Positions 7,865-13,972 of a DNA stretch of 15,201 nt are shown here, in pieces. The position numbers were made by a program, and so were the translations under genes. Every line of letters starts with the position of its first letter. Position 1 is the first letter of the stretch. Source of the DNA: an uncultured bacterium (lineage in GTDB: Bacteria; Bacteroidota; Bacteroidia; Bacteroidales; CAIWKO01); assembly GCA_903916135.1 (NCBI GenBank), contig CAIWVT010000134.1:1-15201 (forward strand), read 5' to 3'. The notes under the pieces were generated by a model. It was not told where the DNA came from, did not search any database, and saw only the letters and a program-made list of their open reading frames with translations.

Positions 7865-9442
7865 ATGTTTGTTTCAAATATGCCTGTATTAAAAGAAGAA
7901 TATCACAAAGTAATTTATATTATTGGTTTATTAGGTTTAGCCGTATCGGTAACGATGTCGGCTTACATAATGAGTCTTGCCCAGTTTTTGCTTATGCTCA
8001 ATTGGTTTGCAGAAGGCAATATCAAACAAAAATTCAAAAGCTTCTTTCAAAATAAAGCAGCCCTTGCTTTCTTGGGTATTTATATGCTACATATCATTGG
8101 CTTGCTTTATACGGCGAATTTCACCTTTGCCCTTGCCGACCTTCGCATAAAACTTCCTTTCTTGGGTTTGCCAATTATATTGGCAACAAGTCCGCTCCTC
8201 AGCCGAAAAACCATACAGTATATATTGTTGATACATGTGGCAGCCTCCTTTGTCTCAAGCGTGGTGAGCGTGGGTGTTTTCTATACGCAACATCTTAGCG
8301 ATATGCGTGCTGCATCTATCTTCATTTCTCACATTCGCTTTTCGCTGAATATATGCTTGGACATCTTCATTCTATTGTATTTTGTTTTCAGCAAAAACAG
8401 CTTCAACCGATGGATTAAAGCCGTTTTCGGATTGGTTATAGTGTGGTTTGTATATTTCATGCTGTTTATGGAGTCGTTCACCGGCATCATCATTGTGCTG
8501 ATTGCATCTGCTATATTGTTGATAGGTCTTATTTTAAGAAAGACAAAAATAATGTATCGCATAGCCTTTATTTCATTCTTGATGATAGGCGCTCTGAGTT
8601 TGTTTATCTATTTCAGAGGACTTTTGCACGAGTTTCATAACATCAAACCCATTGACGTTGCTTCCTTAGCAGACACTACGGTGCATGGACATCGCTATGT
8701 GCACGACATCCATAATAAAATCACCGACAATGGCAATTACACTTGGATTTATGTGTGTGAAGAAGAACTTTCCGATGCTTGGAACAAGCGAAGCCTCCTA
8801 AAATATGACAGTGTGGACCACGAACACCAACTGATGAAATACACCCTAGTGCGCTACTTGACATCCAAAGGACTCCGAAAAGATATGGATGGCGTGAATG
8901 CATTATCTGACCAAGAAATCAACTATATCGAAAGCGGTGTGGCGAATGTAAACAATATCAAAAAAGGAAGCTTCGAGAATCGCATTAAGAATACCATTTG
9001 GGAGTTTGAAAATTATAAACTCACCCACGACCCTCGTGGTCGCTCAATGATACAACGATTTGAACTGTGGAGAAACTCTTTACTTCTGATACAAAACCAT
9101 CTACTGTTTGGTGTGGGCACAGGCGACCCCTTTGAAGTGTTCACCGCCGAATTGGTCAACAATCATTCTTTGTTGAAAGATGCTCGGCTGCGGTCGCACA
9201 ATCAATATCTCACCATCACCATCACCTTTGGCATTCTAGGCTTGGCAGTGTTCTTGTTCTGTTTGATTTATCCCGCAATCAAATTGCGAAAGTATTCGAA
9301 TTTCCTCTTCCTATCGTTCTTCCTGATAGCGATGTTGTCTATGCTGACGGAAGACACCATTGAATCGCAGGCGGGTGCCACCTTCTTTGCTTTTTTCTTT
9401 TGCTTCTTTCTTTTTGTAGATAAAAACGAAATATCTGAATAA
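7865..9442 (+). CDS. O-antigen ligase/polymerase-like membrane protein
   Basis: Polytopic membrane protein of 525 residues with the Wzy/WaaL layout: about nine hydrophobic segments between residues 15 and 250, a long extracytoplasmic loop of about 190 residues (251-443), then three more segments (447-470, 478-494, 502-518). The loop ends with QRFELWRNS (397-405), LFGVGTGD (414-421) and RSHNQYL (443-449), which resemble the arginine and histidine motifs of the O-antigen ligase domain (Wzy_C, PF04932). It probably transfers or polymerises lipid-linked polysaccharide in the envelope; ligase or polymerase cannot be decided, and no other polysaccharide genes lie nearby. A TAnnTTTG match (TATGTTTG, 7864-7871) overlaps the first ATG, so Met6 (7880) may be the true start. 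Confidence 0.82.
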   Translation: MFVSNMPVLKEEYHKVIYIIGLLGLAVSVTMSAYIMSLAQFLLMLNWFAEGNIKQKFKSFFQNKAALAFLGIYMLHIIGLLYTANFTFALADLRIKLPFLGLPIILATSPLLSRKTIQYILLIHVAASFVSSVVSVGVFYTQHLSDMRAASIFISHIRFSLNICLDIFILLYFVFSKNSFNRWIKAVFGLVIVWFVYFMLFMESFTGIIIVLIASAILLIGLILRKTKIMYRIAFISFLMIGALSLFIYFRGLLHEFHNIKPIDVASLADTTVHGHRYVHDIHNKITDNGNYTWIYVCEEELSDAWNKRSLLKYDSVDHEHQLMKYTLVRYLTSKGLRKDMDGVNALSDQEINYIESGVANVNNIKKGSFENRIKNTIWEFENYKLTHDPRGRSMIQRFELWRNSLLLIQNHLLFGVGTGDPFEVFTAELVNNHSLLKDARLRSHNQYLTITITFGILGLAVFLFCLIYPAIKLRKYSNFLFLSFFLIAMLSMLTEDTIESQAGATFFAFFFCFFLFVDKNEISE

Positions 9443-9449
9443 ATAGATG

Positions 9450-9457
9450 TAATTTTG
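9450..9457 (+). promoter_or_regulatory. Bacteroidota -7 box upstream of cdd
   Basis: TAATTTTG matches TAnnTTTG 30 bases before the cytidine deaminase ATG and directly after the stop of the preceding gene, giving a leader of about 25 nt. The upstream TTTG element is not obvious. Confidence 0.5.
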
Positions 9458-9487
9458 TATGCACTATTGTAAGAATCCCAAAACATC

Positions 9488-9976
9488 ATGAAACAGCTAT
9501 CTATCAACATAAATTATACGGAATACGCCTCAACGGACGAACTGAACGAAGCAGATCGCCTGCTGTTGCTCAAAGCGGAAGAAGCCGTGCAATCGGCGTA
9601 TGCGCCCTATTCTGGATTTAAGGTCGGGGCTGCCGTGTTGCTCGACAATAACATCATTGTTACAGGCAACAATCAGGAAAACGCTGCCTATCCTTCGGGA
9701 TTATGTGCCGAACGTGTTGCCTTGTATGCTGCATCGGCTCTATATCCCGACATGACTTTTAAGGCAATTGCCATCACGGCAAAAGCAAAAACATTTACCA
9801 TAGCTTCACCCGTGTCGCCTTGTGGTGCTTGCCGTCAAGTGATGGCAGAATATGAAAATCGGGCGAAAACCCCATTAAAAATCATCCTAAGAGGCGAGAC
9901 AGGTACCGTGATCGTATTCGAAAACGTTTCGCAACTGCTGCCTTTTGTTTTCACATCAGAGCAACTCAATCCGTAG
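9488..9976 (+). CDS. cdd: Cytidine deaminase
   Basis: Zinc enzyme that hydrolytically deaminates cytidine and deoxycytidine to uridine and deoxyuridine in pyrimidine salvage. The 162 residues contain the substrate-pocket stretch YAPYSGFKVGAAV (38-50), CAE at 73-75 and PCGACRQVMAE at 111-121. Zinc would be held by Cys73, Cys112 and Cys115, the three-cysteine pattern of the short homotetrameric class, with Glu75 as proton shuttle. The N-terminal 25 residues are somewhat longer than in the B. subtilis enzyme. A probable separate promoter lies at 9450-9457, so co-transcription with the upstream membrane protein gene is not required. Confidence 0.95.
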   Translation: MKQLSININYTEYASTDELNEADRLLLLKAEEAVQSAYAPYSGFKVGAAVLLDNNIIVTGNNQENAAYPSGLCAERVALYAASALYPDMTFKAIAITAKAKTFTIASPVSPCGACRQVMAEYENRAKTPLKIILRGETGTVIVFENVSQLLPFVFTSEQLNP

Positions 9977-10048
9977 AGAAGCAAGATAAGGAATCTGCGA
10001 CAACACAATATTTCTTGTTAAGCCCCCTTTGAAAAGTCACAATTTTGC

Positions 10049-10080
10049 CACAAAGGCACTAAGACTCAAAGAAACACGAA
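10049..10080 (-). repeat. Inverted left arm of octamer repeat
   Basis: Minus-strand reading gives diverged copies of the octamer CTTMGTGY. CACAAAGGCACTAA (10049-10062) is an exact 14-base inverted match to 10229-10242 in the array at 10204-10267. The two arms could form a long cruciform or RNA hairpin. Confidence 0.6.
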
Positions 10081-10103
10081 ATTTTAATAAATTGCGTATT
10101 CAG

Positions 10104-10118
10104 CAAAGCAATGCTTTG
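10104..10118. repeat. Perfect palindrome CAAAGCA-A-TGCTTTG
   Basis: Seven-base arms around a single A, between the inverted octamer arms. It may be the turning point of the larger inverted structure spanning 10049-10267. Confidence 0.5.
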
Positions 10119-10123
10119 TGATA

Positions 10124-10267
10124 CTTTGTGCCTTTGTATCTTCCTGTCTTCGTCTTGTCCCGTACCGCACCTGTCCCGCACTGGAAGTCGGGAGGTCGGG
10201 AGCCTTCGTGCCTTAGTGTCTTCGTGCCTTAGTGCCTTTGTGTCTTAGTGTCTTCGTGCCTTCGTGT
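10124..10267 (+). repeat. Octamer microsatellite CTTMGTGY, interrupted
   Basis: Four diverged octamers occupy 10124-10155. A G+C-rich insert at 10156-10203 (48 bases, exactly six octamer lengths) follows, then eight consecutive units fill 10204-10267 without a slip: CTTCGTGC, CTTAGTGT, CTTCGTGC, CTTAGTGC, CTTTGTGT, CTTAGTGT, CTTCGTGC, CTTCGTGT. Related octamers (CACGGAGG, minus-strand CCTCCGTG) recur at 12312-12351. No reading frame is supported. Such CTTTGTG/CACAAAG phrases are frequent in Bacteroidota spacers. Confidence 0.8.
10156..10193 (-). repeat. Dispersed repeat of about 40 bp, copy 1
   Basis: The reverse complement begins TCCCGACTT and ends GTACGGGACA, with TGCGGGACAGGT in the middle. 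The same order of blocks occurs at 12548-12588 on the plus strand with a few substitutions and a 3-base length difference. It sits inside the octamer array, interrupting it. Confidence 0.6.
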
Positions 10268-10310
10268 TATTTCTTTACTTTGTGGTTTTCAGAGAAGGCT
10301 CGACGTTGGT

Positions 10311-11135
10311 TTAATCCGCAATAATAAGTTTATTGGTCATTATCGTTTTGCCGCCTTCCTCCATGCGGATGAAATACATGCCTGCATCCAAATTGTCGCG
10401 ATGCAGCGTTATTTCCGTTCCTGACACATTCGCTATTCTTTTGACTTCTTGTCCAAATACATTGTAAATAATCACGAGCATATTGTTGAAAGATGTGTTG
10501 GATTTCAACGTAGTTTCCGTAGAAAAAGGATTGGGAGCTATCGTTACTATGGGCGCAGCGGCAGGGTTTTCATTCACGTTAGTATAAGGCGACACATACG
10601 TTTTGAACACCATATCGAAACCTGTGGCTGATATGCCCGAGGGGTCGGTGATGCGCATTTCGCCGCCTGCGTATGTGCCCGGGCTTTGAACTTGTACCCC
10701 ATAAGGATCGGGCAAACCACCGCCTTGGGTGGGAATGAACTGAAAAGTGTAAACACTGCCCGATATGACCGGAACGGACACGAAGAAGGATTGAAAGAAA
10801 TTCCCCGCGCCAGACACCGTCACCGTTTGCGATTGCAACACCGTGCCACCTGTGCCCGTGCCCGAAAACACTATGAACGTGCCCGTGCCCGTCATGGCAT
10901 TAAAAAAGCCAACTTCAATCTTGCAGAGATTGCCCGTGGCACCTGCTGTAAAGTTTTGCCATTCGGAATATTGATACACATTGCGTGCACTCATGCCGCC
11001 ATTATAATTCAGTTGACTTTGATCCACGGTGATGCACTGCGCTTGCAACAGGTCGGTCTTCAACATAAAAACAACAAGCATCACGCCCATAAATAGCAGG
11101 CTACTTTTCCAAAGATTTTTCTGTAGGTTCATCAT
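10311..11135 (-). CDS. Secreted protein with type IX secretion sorting domain
   Basis: Exported protein of 274 residues, function unknown. A hydrophobic N-terminal segment (about 11-30) ends in LLQAQ-C, a plausible signal peptide. Residues 35-185 are Gly/Thr/Ser/Val-rich and predicted all-beta, with the pattern of a small jelly-roll or lectin-like domain, but no catalytic motif is visible. Residues 195-274 are a typical T9SS type A sorting domain: IAPNPFS (199-205), VIIYNVFGQEVKRI (221-234), LDAGMYFIRM (249-258), NKLIIAD at the end. It should cross the outer membrane by the type IX system, where the tail is usually removed on attachment or release. It lies 78 bases after another exported protein gene and may share its promoter. 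The start could be either of two consecutive ATG codons. Confidence 0.85.
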   Translation of the reverse strand: MMNLQKNLWKSSLLFMGVMLVVFMLKTDLLQAQCITVDQSQLNYNGGMSARNVYQYSEWQNFTAGATGNLCKIEVGFFNAMTGTGTFIVFSGTGTGGTVLQSQTVTVSGAGNFFQSFFVSVPVISGSVYTFQFIPTQGGGLPDPYGVQVQSPGTYAGGEMRITDPSGISATGFDMVFKTYVSPYTNVNENPAAAPIVTIAPNPFSTETTLKSNTSFNNMLVIIYNVFGQEVKRIANVSGTEITLHRDNLDAGMYFIRMEEGGKTIMTNKLIIAD

Positions 11136-11153
11136 GATTTTGTCAGTGTTTCG

Positions 11154-11174
11154 AGTGCTGACGCCGCACTTTTT
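11154..11174 (+). other. Hairpin between the two minus-strand genes
   Basis: AGTGC-TGACGCC-GCACT followed by TTTT on the plus strand. On the minus strand it lies in the leader of the T9SS cargo gene, preceded by AAAAA. A weak plus-strand terminator or leader structure is possible; the stem is only 5 bp. Confidence 0.3.
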
Positions 11175-11213
11175 AACGGGTTTATTTGGTTTGAATTTAT
11201 TTTAAGGAGGTTA

Positions 11214-11723
11214 TTATTTCTTCTTTTTCGATTTACCTTCTATATAGGTGATAAATTTGACGCCATCTTGCGACATCTCGAATTTAGTTTCCACAGTTTT
11301 GGGGTCAACAAAGGTATAAGTGAGACGCAGCAGGAGCGTTGCCGGGAACTTTTCGCTCGTGAAGATGATGGTCTTGTCGGAATATGTTATCGTATAATTA
11401 ATCACATGATTCTCATTGTCAAAATAAATAGCTTTAGAGGCATTGCCCAATGTATCCAAATAAATCACCATCAAATCATCATGAATCAAGCGGGGTTTTT
11501 TGTCATTGCCTGCAAATTCGGAATGGCTTTTGCGCACAATGACTTTTTTGTTCAAGTCATATTTAAACGAAAAAGTTCCGCCACCAACACCTACATTGCC
11601 ACCACCTTCGCCCACCCATTTGCCAATCAACCAATCGAATTTGTCCCAAGAGGTGCTTTGTTGACCGAAGCCGATGGCGCATCCGCACAGGAGAATCACG
11701 AAGCAAAGGAGTATCTTTTTCAT
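11214..11723 (-). CDS. Small exported beta-rich protein, DUF1579-like
   Basis: A 169-residue exported protein of unknown role. Signal peptide 1-20 (GFG-QQ); an alternative lipobox-like LCGC at 12-15 would place a lipid on Cys15, though Cys at -2 is unusual. The mature start FDWLIGKWVGEGGG (29-42) is the opening seen in small beta-barrel families such as DUF1579, where the conserved Trp lies in a GxW motif. The rest alternates short hydrophobic strands and ends in a Lys-rich tail (KSKKKK). There is no catalytic signature. A promoter on the minus strand at 11746-11778 gives a leader of about 16 nt. The following gene encodes a T9SS cargo. Confidence 0.75.
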   Translation of the reverse strand: MKKILLCFVILLCGCAIGFGQQSTSWDKFDWLIGKWVGEGGGNVGVGGGTFSFKYDLNKKVIVRKSHSEFAGNDKKPRLIHDDLMVIYLDTLGNASKAIYFDNENHVINYTITYSDKTIIFTSEKFPATLLLRLTYTFVDPKTVETKFEMSQDGVKFITYIEGKSKKKK

Positions 11724-11745
11724 TTTATTAAATATTTTGGTTGCA

Positions 11746-11778
11746 CAAATGTACGGATTATTTCAATCACGGAGAAAA
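11746..11778 (-). promoter_or_regulatory. Bacteroidota promoter for the DUF1579-like gene
   Basis: On the minus strand TACATTTG (11753-11746) is a full TAnnTTTG match. TTTTC ends 20 bases upstream, one base off the TTTG consensus. Position and spacing fit a promoter for the gene starting at 11723. Confidence 0.6.
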
Positions 11779-11817
11779 CATTATGATTTATTTTAACTTT
11801 TTGGGTTAGAAAGTTTC

Positions 11818-12280
11818 TTTTCGAGGCGTGAAAAATTTTTTTTTGAGGTTGTGTTGTGTTTTCGTGGTTGATGGAAATTTTACGGGTATTGAGGTTGTAT
11901 TTTCGTGGAAGTAGGTTGTGTTTTCGCGGAAGTGGGTTTTGTTTTCGTGGATTATTTTTTATTTTCGAGGACGTGGTCTGACAGGTTGGCAGGTTTGTGT
12001 GACATTTTTTCCGATGATTTTTTATTTTCGGAGATTGAGGTTGTACTTTAGCATTTGAAATTTTTGGGAAGCATGAGTGGGAAGTACTTTCGCGGATTAT
12101 TTTTCATTTTCGGGTTTGTAGGATGTATTTTCGGGTTTGTGGGTTGTATTTTCGAGTTTGTGGGTTGTATTTTCGAATGAGAGGGTTTTCTTTTTGTTTG
12201 AGATGGTTTTCTTTTTGATATTAGATTTTTTGTTTTTGAGGGAGTGGGTTTTGTTTTCGGGGATTTCGAGGGATTTTTGG
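11818..12280 (+). repeat. 21-bp periodic G+T-rich repeat array
   Basis: A degenerate tandem array of about 22 units with consensus TTTTCGnGG, six variable bases, GTTGTA. TTTTCG occurs exactly twelve times, at 11818, 11859, 11900, 11921, 11942, 11962, 12025, 12107, 12128, 12149, 12170 and 12254. Gaps are 20, 21, 41, 63, 82 or 84 bases, near multiples of 21. Degenerate copies fill missing slots: TTTTTG at 12191, 12212 and 12233, CTTTAG at 12046, CTTTCG at 12087. Eight units from 12107 to 12254 keep an exact 21-base step. The plus strand is nearly C-free outside TTTTCG. The period equals two helical turns (T-tracts on one DNA face) and also seven codons; 12073-12180 could encode a 35-residue peptide repeating GFVGCIF, but 20-base steps break the frame elsewhere. 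Confidence 0.85.
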
Positions 12281-12311
12281 GTGGGAAATGTTAAGATTTT
12301 TTTTCTTTAAC

Positions 12312-12351
12312 CACGGAGGGAACGGAGGAAAAACACGGAGGGACACGGAGG
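12312..12351 (+). repeat. CACGGAGG octamer repeats
   Basis: CACGGAGG at 12312, 12334 and 12344 and AACGGAGG at 12321. This is the same kind of degenerate octamer as at 10049-10267 (CACRRAGG), common in Bacteroidota spacers. Confidence 0.6.
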
Positions 12352-12373
12352 CGTGAGAGAGAAATTTTATTAA

Positions 12374-12393
12374 CCCCAGCCTTTAGGCTGGGG
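12374..12393. repeat. Strong hairpin CCCCAGCC-TTTA-GGCTGGGG
   Basis: Perfect 8-bp G+C-rich stem (9 bp with a two-base loop) in an AT-rich spacer. No T-run follows on the plus strand. A smaller related hairpin with the same TTTA centre lies at 12414-12428. The core GCCTTTAGGC differs from the REP-like family nearby, so this is a second palindrome type. Confidence 0.6.
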
Positions 12394-12413
12394 GGTTGAA
12401 AGGTACACTGGAG

Positions 12414-12428
12414 ATGGGCTTTAGCCAT
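12414..12428. repeat. Hairpin around GGCTTTAGCC
   Basis: ATGGGCTTTAGCCAT, stem GGCT/AGCC extended by AT pairs, 21 bases after the hairpin at 12374-12393 and sharing its TTTA centre. Confidence 0.4.
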
Positions 12429-12474
12429 GAAATATTATTTTTTTTCACTACTGTCCGGTTAAATTTTGCTTTTT

Positions 12475-12496
12475 AATAATGTCGTGCCTACGGCAC
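12475..12496 (-). repeat. Palindromic hairpin repeat, tail type 1 (short)
   Basis: Minus-strand reading: GTGCC-GTA-GGCAC (12484-12496), then GACATTATT. The stem differs from other copies at paired positions and stays fully paired. Confidence 0.6.
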
Positions 12497-12547
12497 TTTT
12501 AATCTACTTTTAATCGGTTGTACTACCATACTTTCGTATCCCGACAC

Positions 12548-12588
12548 TCCCGACTTTTCATGTGCGGGACAGGTTTGTGTACGGGACA
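12548..12588 (+). repeat. Dispersed repeat of about 40 bp, copy 2
   Basis: Plus-strand counterpart of the copy at 10156-10193, with the same blocks TCCCGACTT, TGCGGGACAGGT and GTACGGGACA. The two copies lie 2.4 kb apart in inverted orientation. Confidence 0.6.
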
Positions 12589-12609
12589 GGCTCTACGGTA
12601 CTTTTTAAA

Positions 12610-12640
12610 GCCTCGTTAGAGGCGACATTATGGTAGAAAA
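12610..12640 (+). repeat. Palindromic hairpin repeat, tail type 1
   Basis: GCCTC-GTTA-GAGGC (12610-12623) followed by the 17-base tail GACATTATGGTAGAAAA, identical to the inverted copy at 257-286. Confidence 0.75.
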
Positions 12641-12660
12641 ATGTAGGTAATGAAAATCAA

Positions 12661-12687
12661 GCCCCGTTAGGGGCGACATTATAAAAG
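12661..12687 (+). repeat. Palindromic hairpin repeat, tail type 1 (short)
   Basis: GCCCC-GTTA-GGGGC (12661-12674) then GACATTATAAAAG. It lies 51 bases after the previous copy in the same orientation. Confidence 0.7.
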
Positions 12688-12781
12688 TATAGACAATTAG
12701 GTATTTCAAAAGGGTTCTTCCTTTTTTACCGGACAACAATGATTATTTTTATTGTATTTGAAAATAAAGTTGAAAATAAAG

Positions 12782-12812
12782 TTTGGTCGTATTGTTATAA
12801 TTATTACATTTG
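12782..12812 (+). promoter_or_regulatory. Consensus Bacteroidota promoter
   Basis: TTTG at 12782-12785, exactly 19 bases, TACATTTG at 12805-12812. Both boxes and the spacer fit the phylum consensus. Transcription should begin near 12818, about 28 bases before the ATG at 12847. Confidence 0.8.
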
Positions 12813-12846
12813 TCGCCGAATTAGAAACCAATTAAATTATAAAAAA

Positions 12847-13785
12847 ATGAATGGGACATTAAACAATCAGGTCCGAATGATACGGACGGCTTATAAAACG
12901 TTGCAAGATAATGGTATTATCTGGGCGGATTTTGTGAAGTTTGCTGATTATTGCGCTGCTTTAGGCGTTGAAATTGTGATTATTGACGAAAAGGCAAACC
13001 TATTGGAGGAAATTGATGGTGGACCGAAAGCTGAAAAAGAACGCTTGAGAACATTGATGGTGCAGTCGTGTATGAAAGTGGCTGGCTCGGGTTATTCTTA
13101 TGCAGATGATGAGGAAGATACGCTTTTGTTTGAGAAAATGGATTTTTCGAAGAGTGAGTTGTTGGGTTTGGTGGATGCAGAGCAAGCCAATAGAGCAGAA
13201 ATGGTGTATAATGTTATACATCCGATAGTAGCTGCATTGGAGGATTATAAAATTGTGCTTGCGGATTTGATTGAGTTGAAAAGTAGAGTGGATGGATATA
13301 GGGATTTTGTGACTGCACCGAAGAATAATGCGGATGTGGGAGCAGGTTTGAGAGAGGAATTGGTGGTGCATAAGAATAAAAGTATGAAGCTTTTGAAGAA
13401 GTTGGATAAGTTGATGGAGCATTTTAAGGAAGATCATCATGAGTTTGTTACAGTTTATACGAAATCGAGAGTGATTGTTGATTTGGGACATCGGTATAGA
13501 AAACCTATTAGTTATGTTACGGGAAAGACATTTAAAGCGGTTACAGGAGAAACATTGATTGATGTGAAATTGACGATTTTGGGAGATGAGAAGCATGGTG
13601 TGTTGAGTTCGAATGTTGGGATGTATAGTGTTGGGGCTTATCAGGAAGGGGATTTGATTTTGGTGGCGGAAAAAGCAGGGTATGGCAGGAAGGAGTTTCC
13701 GTTGGTGATAGTGAAGGGAGAGAATCAGGAGTTGGATATTGCGCTGGAAGCGGTGGAGCCGAATCCGCCGGATCCGAGTGAATAG
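12847..13785 (+). CDS. Uncharacterised cytoplasmic protein, helical domain plus small beta domain
   Basis: A 312-residue protein I do not recognise. Residues 1-215 look mainly helical, with charged Lys/Glu/Leu-rich stretches (for example 62-72 and 165-195) suggesting a helix bundle and a short acidic patch (ADDEED, 86-91). Residues 224-303 look like a small beta-sandwich of the carboxypeptidase-regulatory or CnaB type: TGKTFKAVTGETLIDVKLTI, then GVLSSNVGMYSVGAY, EGDLILVAEKAGY, and a closing strand, followed by a Pro-rich end. There is no signal peptide or membrane segment, whereas such beta domains usually occur in exported proteins. The frame extends upstream to 12739, but a consensus promoter lies within that extension, so ATG 12847 is chosen. 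It is monocistronic: own promoter, own terminator (13828-13859), no flanking partner, repeats on both sides. Confidence 0.82.
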   Translation: MNGTLNNQVRMIRTAYKTLQDNGIIWADFVKFADYCAALGVEIVIIDEKANLLEEIDGGPKAEKERLRTLMVQSCMKVAGSGYSYADDEEDTLLFEKMDFSKSELLGLVDAEQANRAEMVYNVIHPIVAALEDYKIVLADLIELKSRVDGYRDFVTAPKNNADVGAGLREELVVHKNKSMKLLKKLDKLMEHFKEDHHEFVTVYTKSRVIVDLGHRYRKPISYVTGKTFKAVTGETLIDVKLTILGDEKHGVLSSNVGMYSVGAYQEGDLILVAEKAGYGRKEFPLVIVKGENQELDIALEAVEPNPPDPSE

Positions 13786-13792
13786 GGTTTGA

Positions 13793-13825
13793 ATGAAAAA
13801 TGAAAAATTAAAAATGAAAAATTTT
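13793..13825 (+). repeat. AT-rich TGAAAAAT-type tandem phrase
   Basis: Overlapping copies of TGAAAAAT and TTAAAAAT between the stop codon and the terminator hairpin. Low complexity; probably part of the 3' untranslated region. Confidence 0.4.
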
Positions 13826-13827
13826 AG

Positions 13828-13859
13828 GAGCTTGGACGTTTGTTCAGGCTCTTTTTTTT
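13828..13859 (+). terminator. Rho-independent terminator
   Basis: GAGCTTGGAC-GTTT-GTTCAGGCTC, a 10-bp stem with two G-T pairs and a GTTT loop, then eight T residues. It lies 42 bases past the stop codon of the 312-residue protein gene and is the clearest intrinsic terminator in the window. Confidence 0.88.
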
Positions 13860-13920
13860 GGTCGGAATATTGTCTGAACCTGGATTTATGTGATTAAATG
13901 ATTTACATGATTTGTTTTAA

Positions 13921-13950
13921 GCCTCGGAGAGGCGAAATGTTTATAGAAAA
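13921..13950 (+). repeat. Palindromic hairpin repeat, tail type 2
   Basis: GCCTC-GGA-GAGGC (13921-13933) followed by G and AAATGTTTATAGAAAA. The tail is an exact inverted match to 203-218. Confidence 0.7.
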
Positions 13951-13972
13951 AATAATACACACACGAATTTAA

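Larger units (their letters stand above)
12452..12735. mobile_element. Possible MITE-like element bounded by TGTCCGGTTAAA
   Basis: TGTCCGGTTAAA at 12452-12463 and TTTACCGGACA at 12725-12735 are inverted copies differing by one inserted T. They bound 284 bases that hold three hairpin repeats and one copy of the 40-bp dispersed repeat and no coding frame. Similarity between the ends fades after about 12 bases and no target duplication is clear, so a deleted insertion sequence or chance is also possible. Confidence 0.35.

Noticed and set aside
10686..11096. Plus-strand frame of 136 codons opposite the T9SS cargo gene
   Set aside because: Arg/His/Ala-rich shadow without start signals; the minus-strand protein has a clear signal peptide and sorting domain.
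11268..11786. Plus-strand frame of 172 codons opposite the DUF1579-like gene
   Set aside because: The minus-strand frame has a signal peptide, a recognisable motif and a promoter; this one has none.
12073..12180. Possible 35-residue peptide with GFVGCIF heptads
   Set aside because: It follows from the 21-bp repeat; neighbouring units shift frame and no promoter match is seen, so it is not listed as a gene.
11818..12280. CRISPR array
   Set aside because: The period of 21 bases is too short and there are no unique spacers between conserved repeats; no cas gene is nearby.
12600..12690. CRISPR-like pair of palindromic repeats
   Set aside because: Copies are irregularly spaced, occur on both strands and differ in the stem, unlike CRISPR repeats.
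12739..12846. Upstream extension of the 312-residue protein to an ATG at 12739
   Set aside because: The consensus promoter at 12782-12812 lies inside it and the encoded stretch is Asn/Tyr/Ile-rich and unlike the rest of the protein.
13000..13596. Minus-strand frame of 198 codons inside the unknown gene
   Set aside because: Antisense shadow rich in His, Gln, Ile and Cys; the plus-strand frame has promoter, terminator and normal composition.
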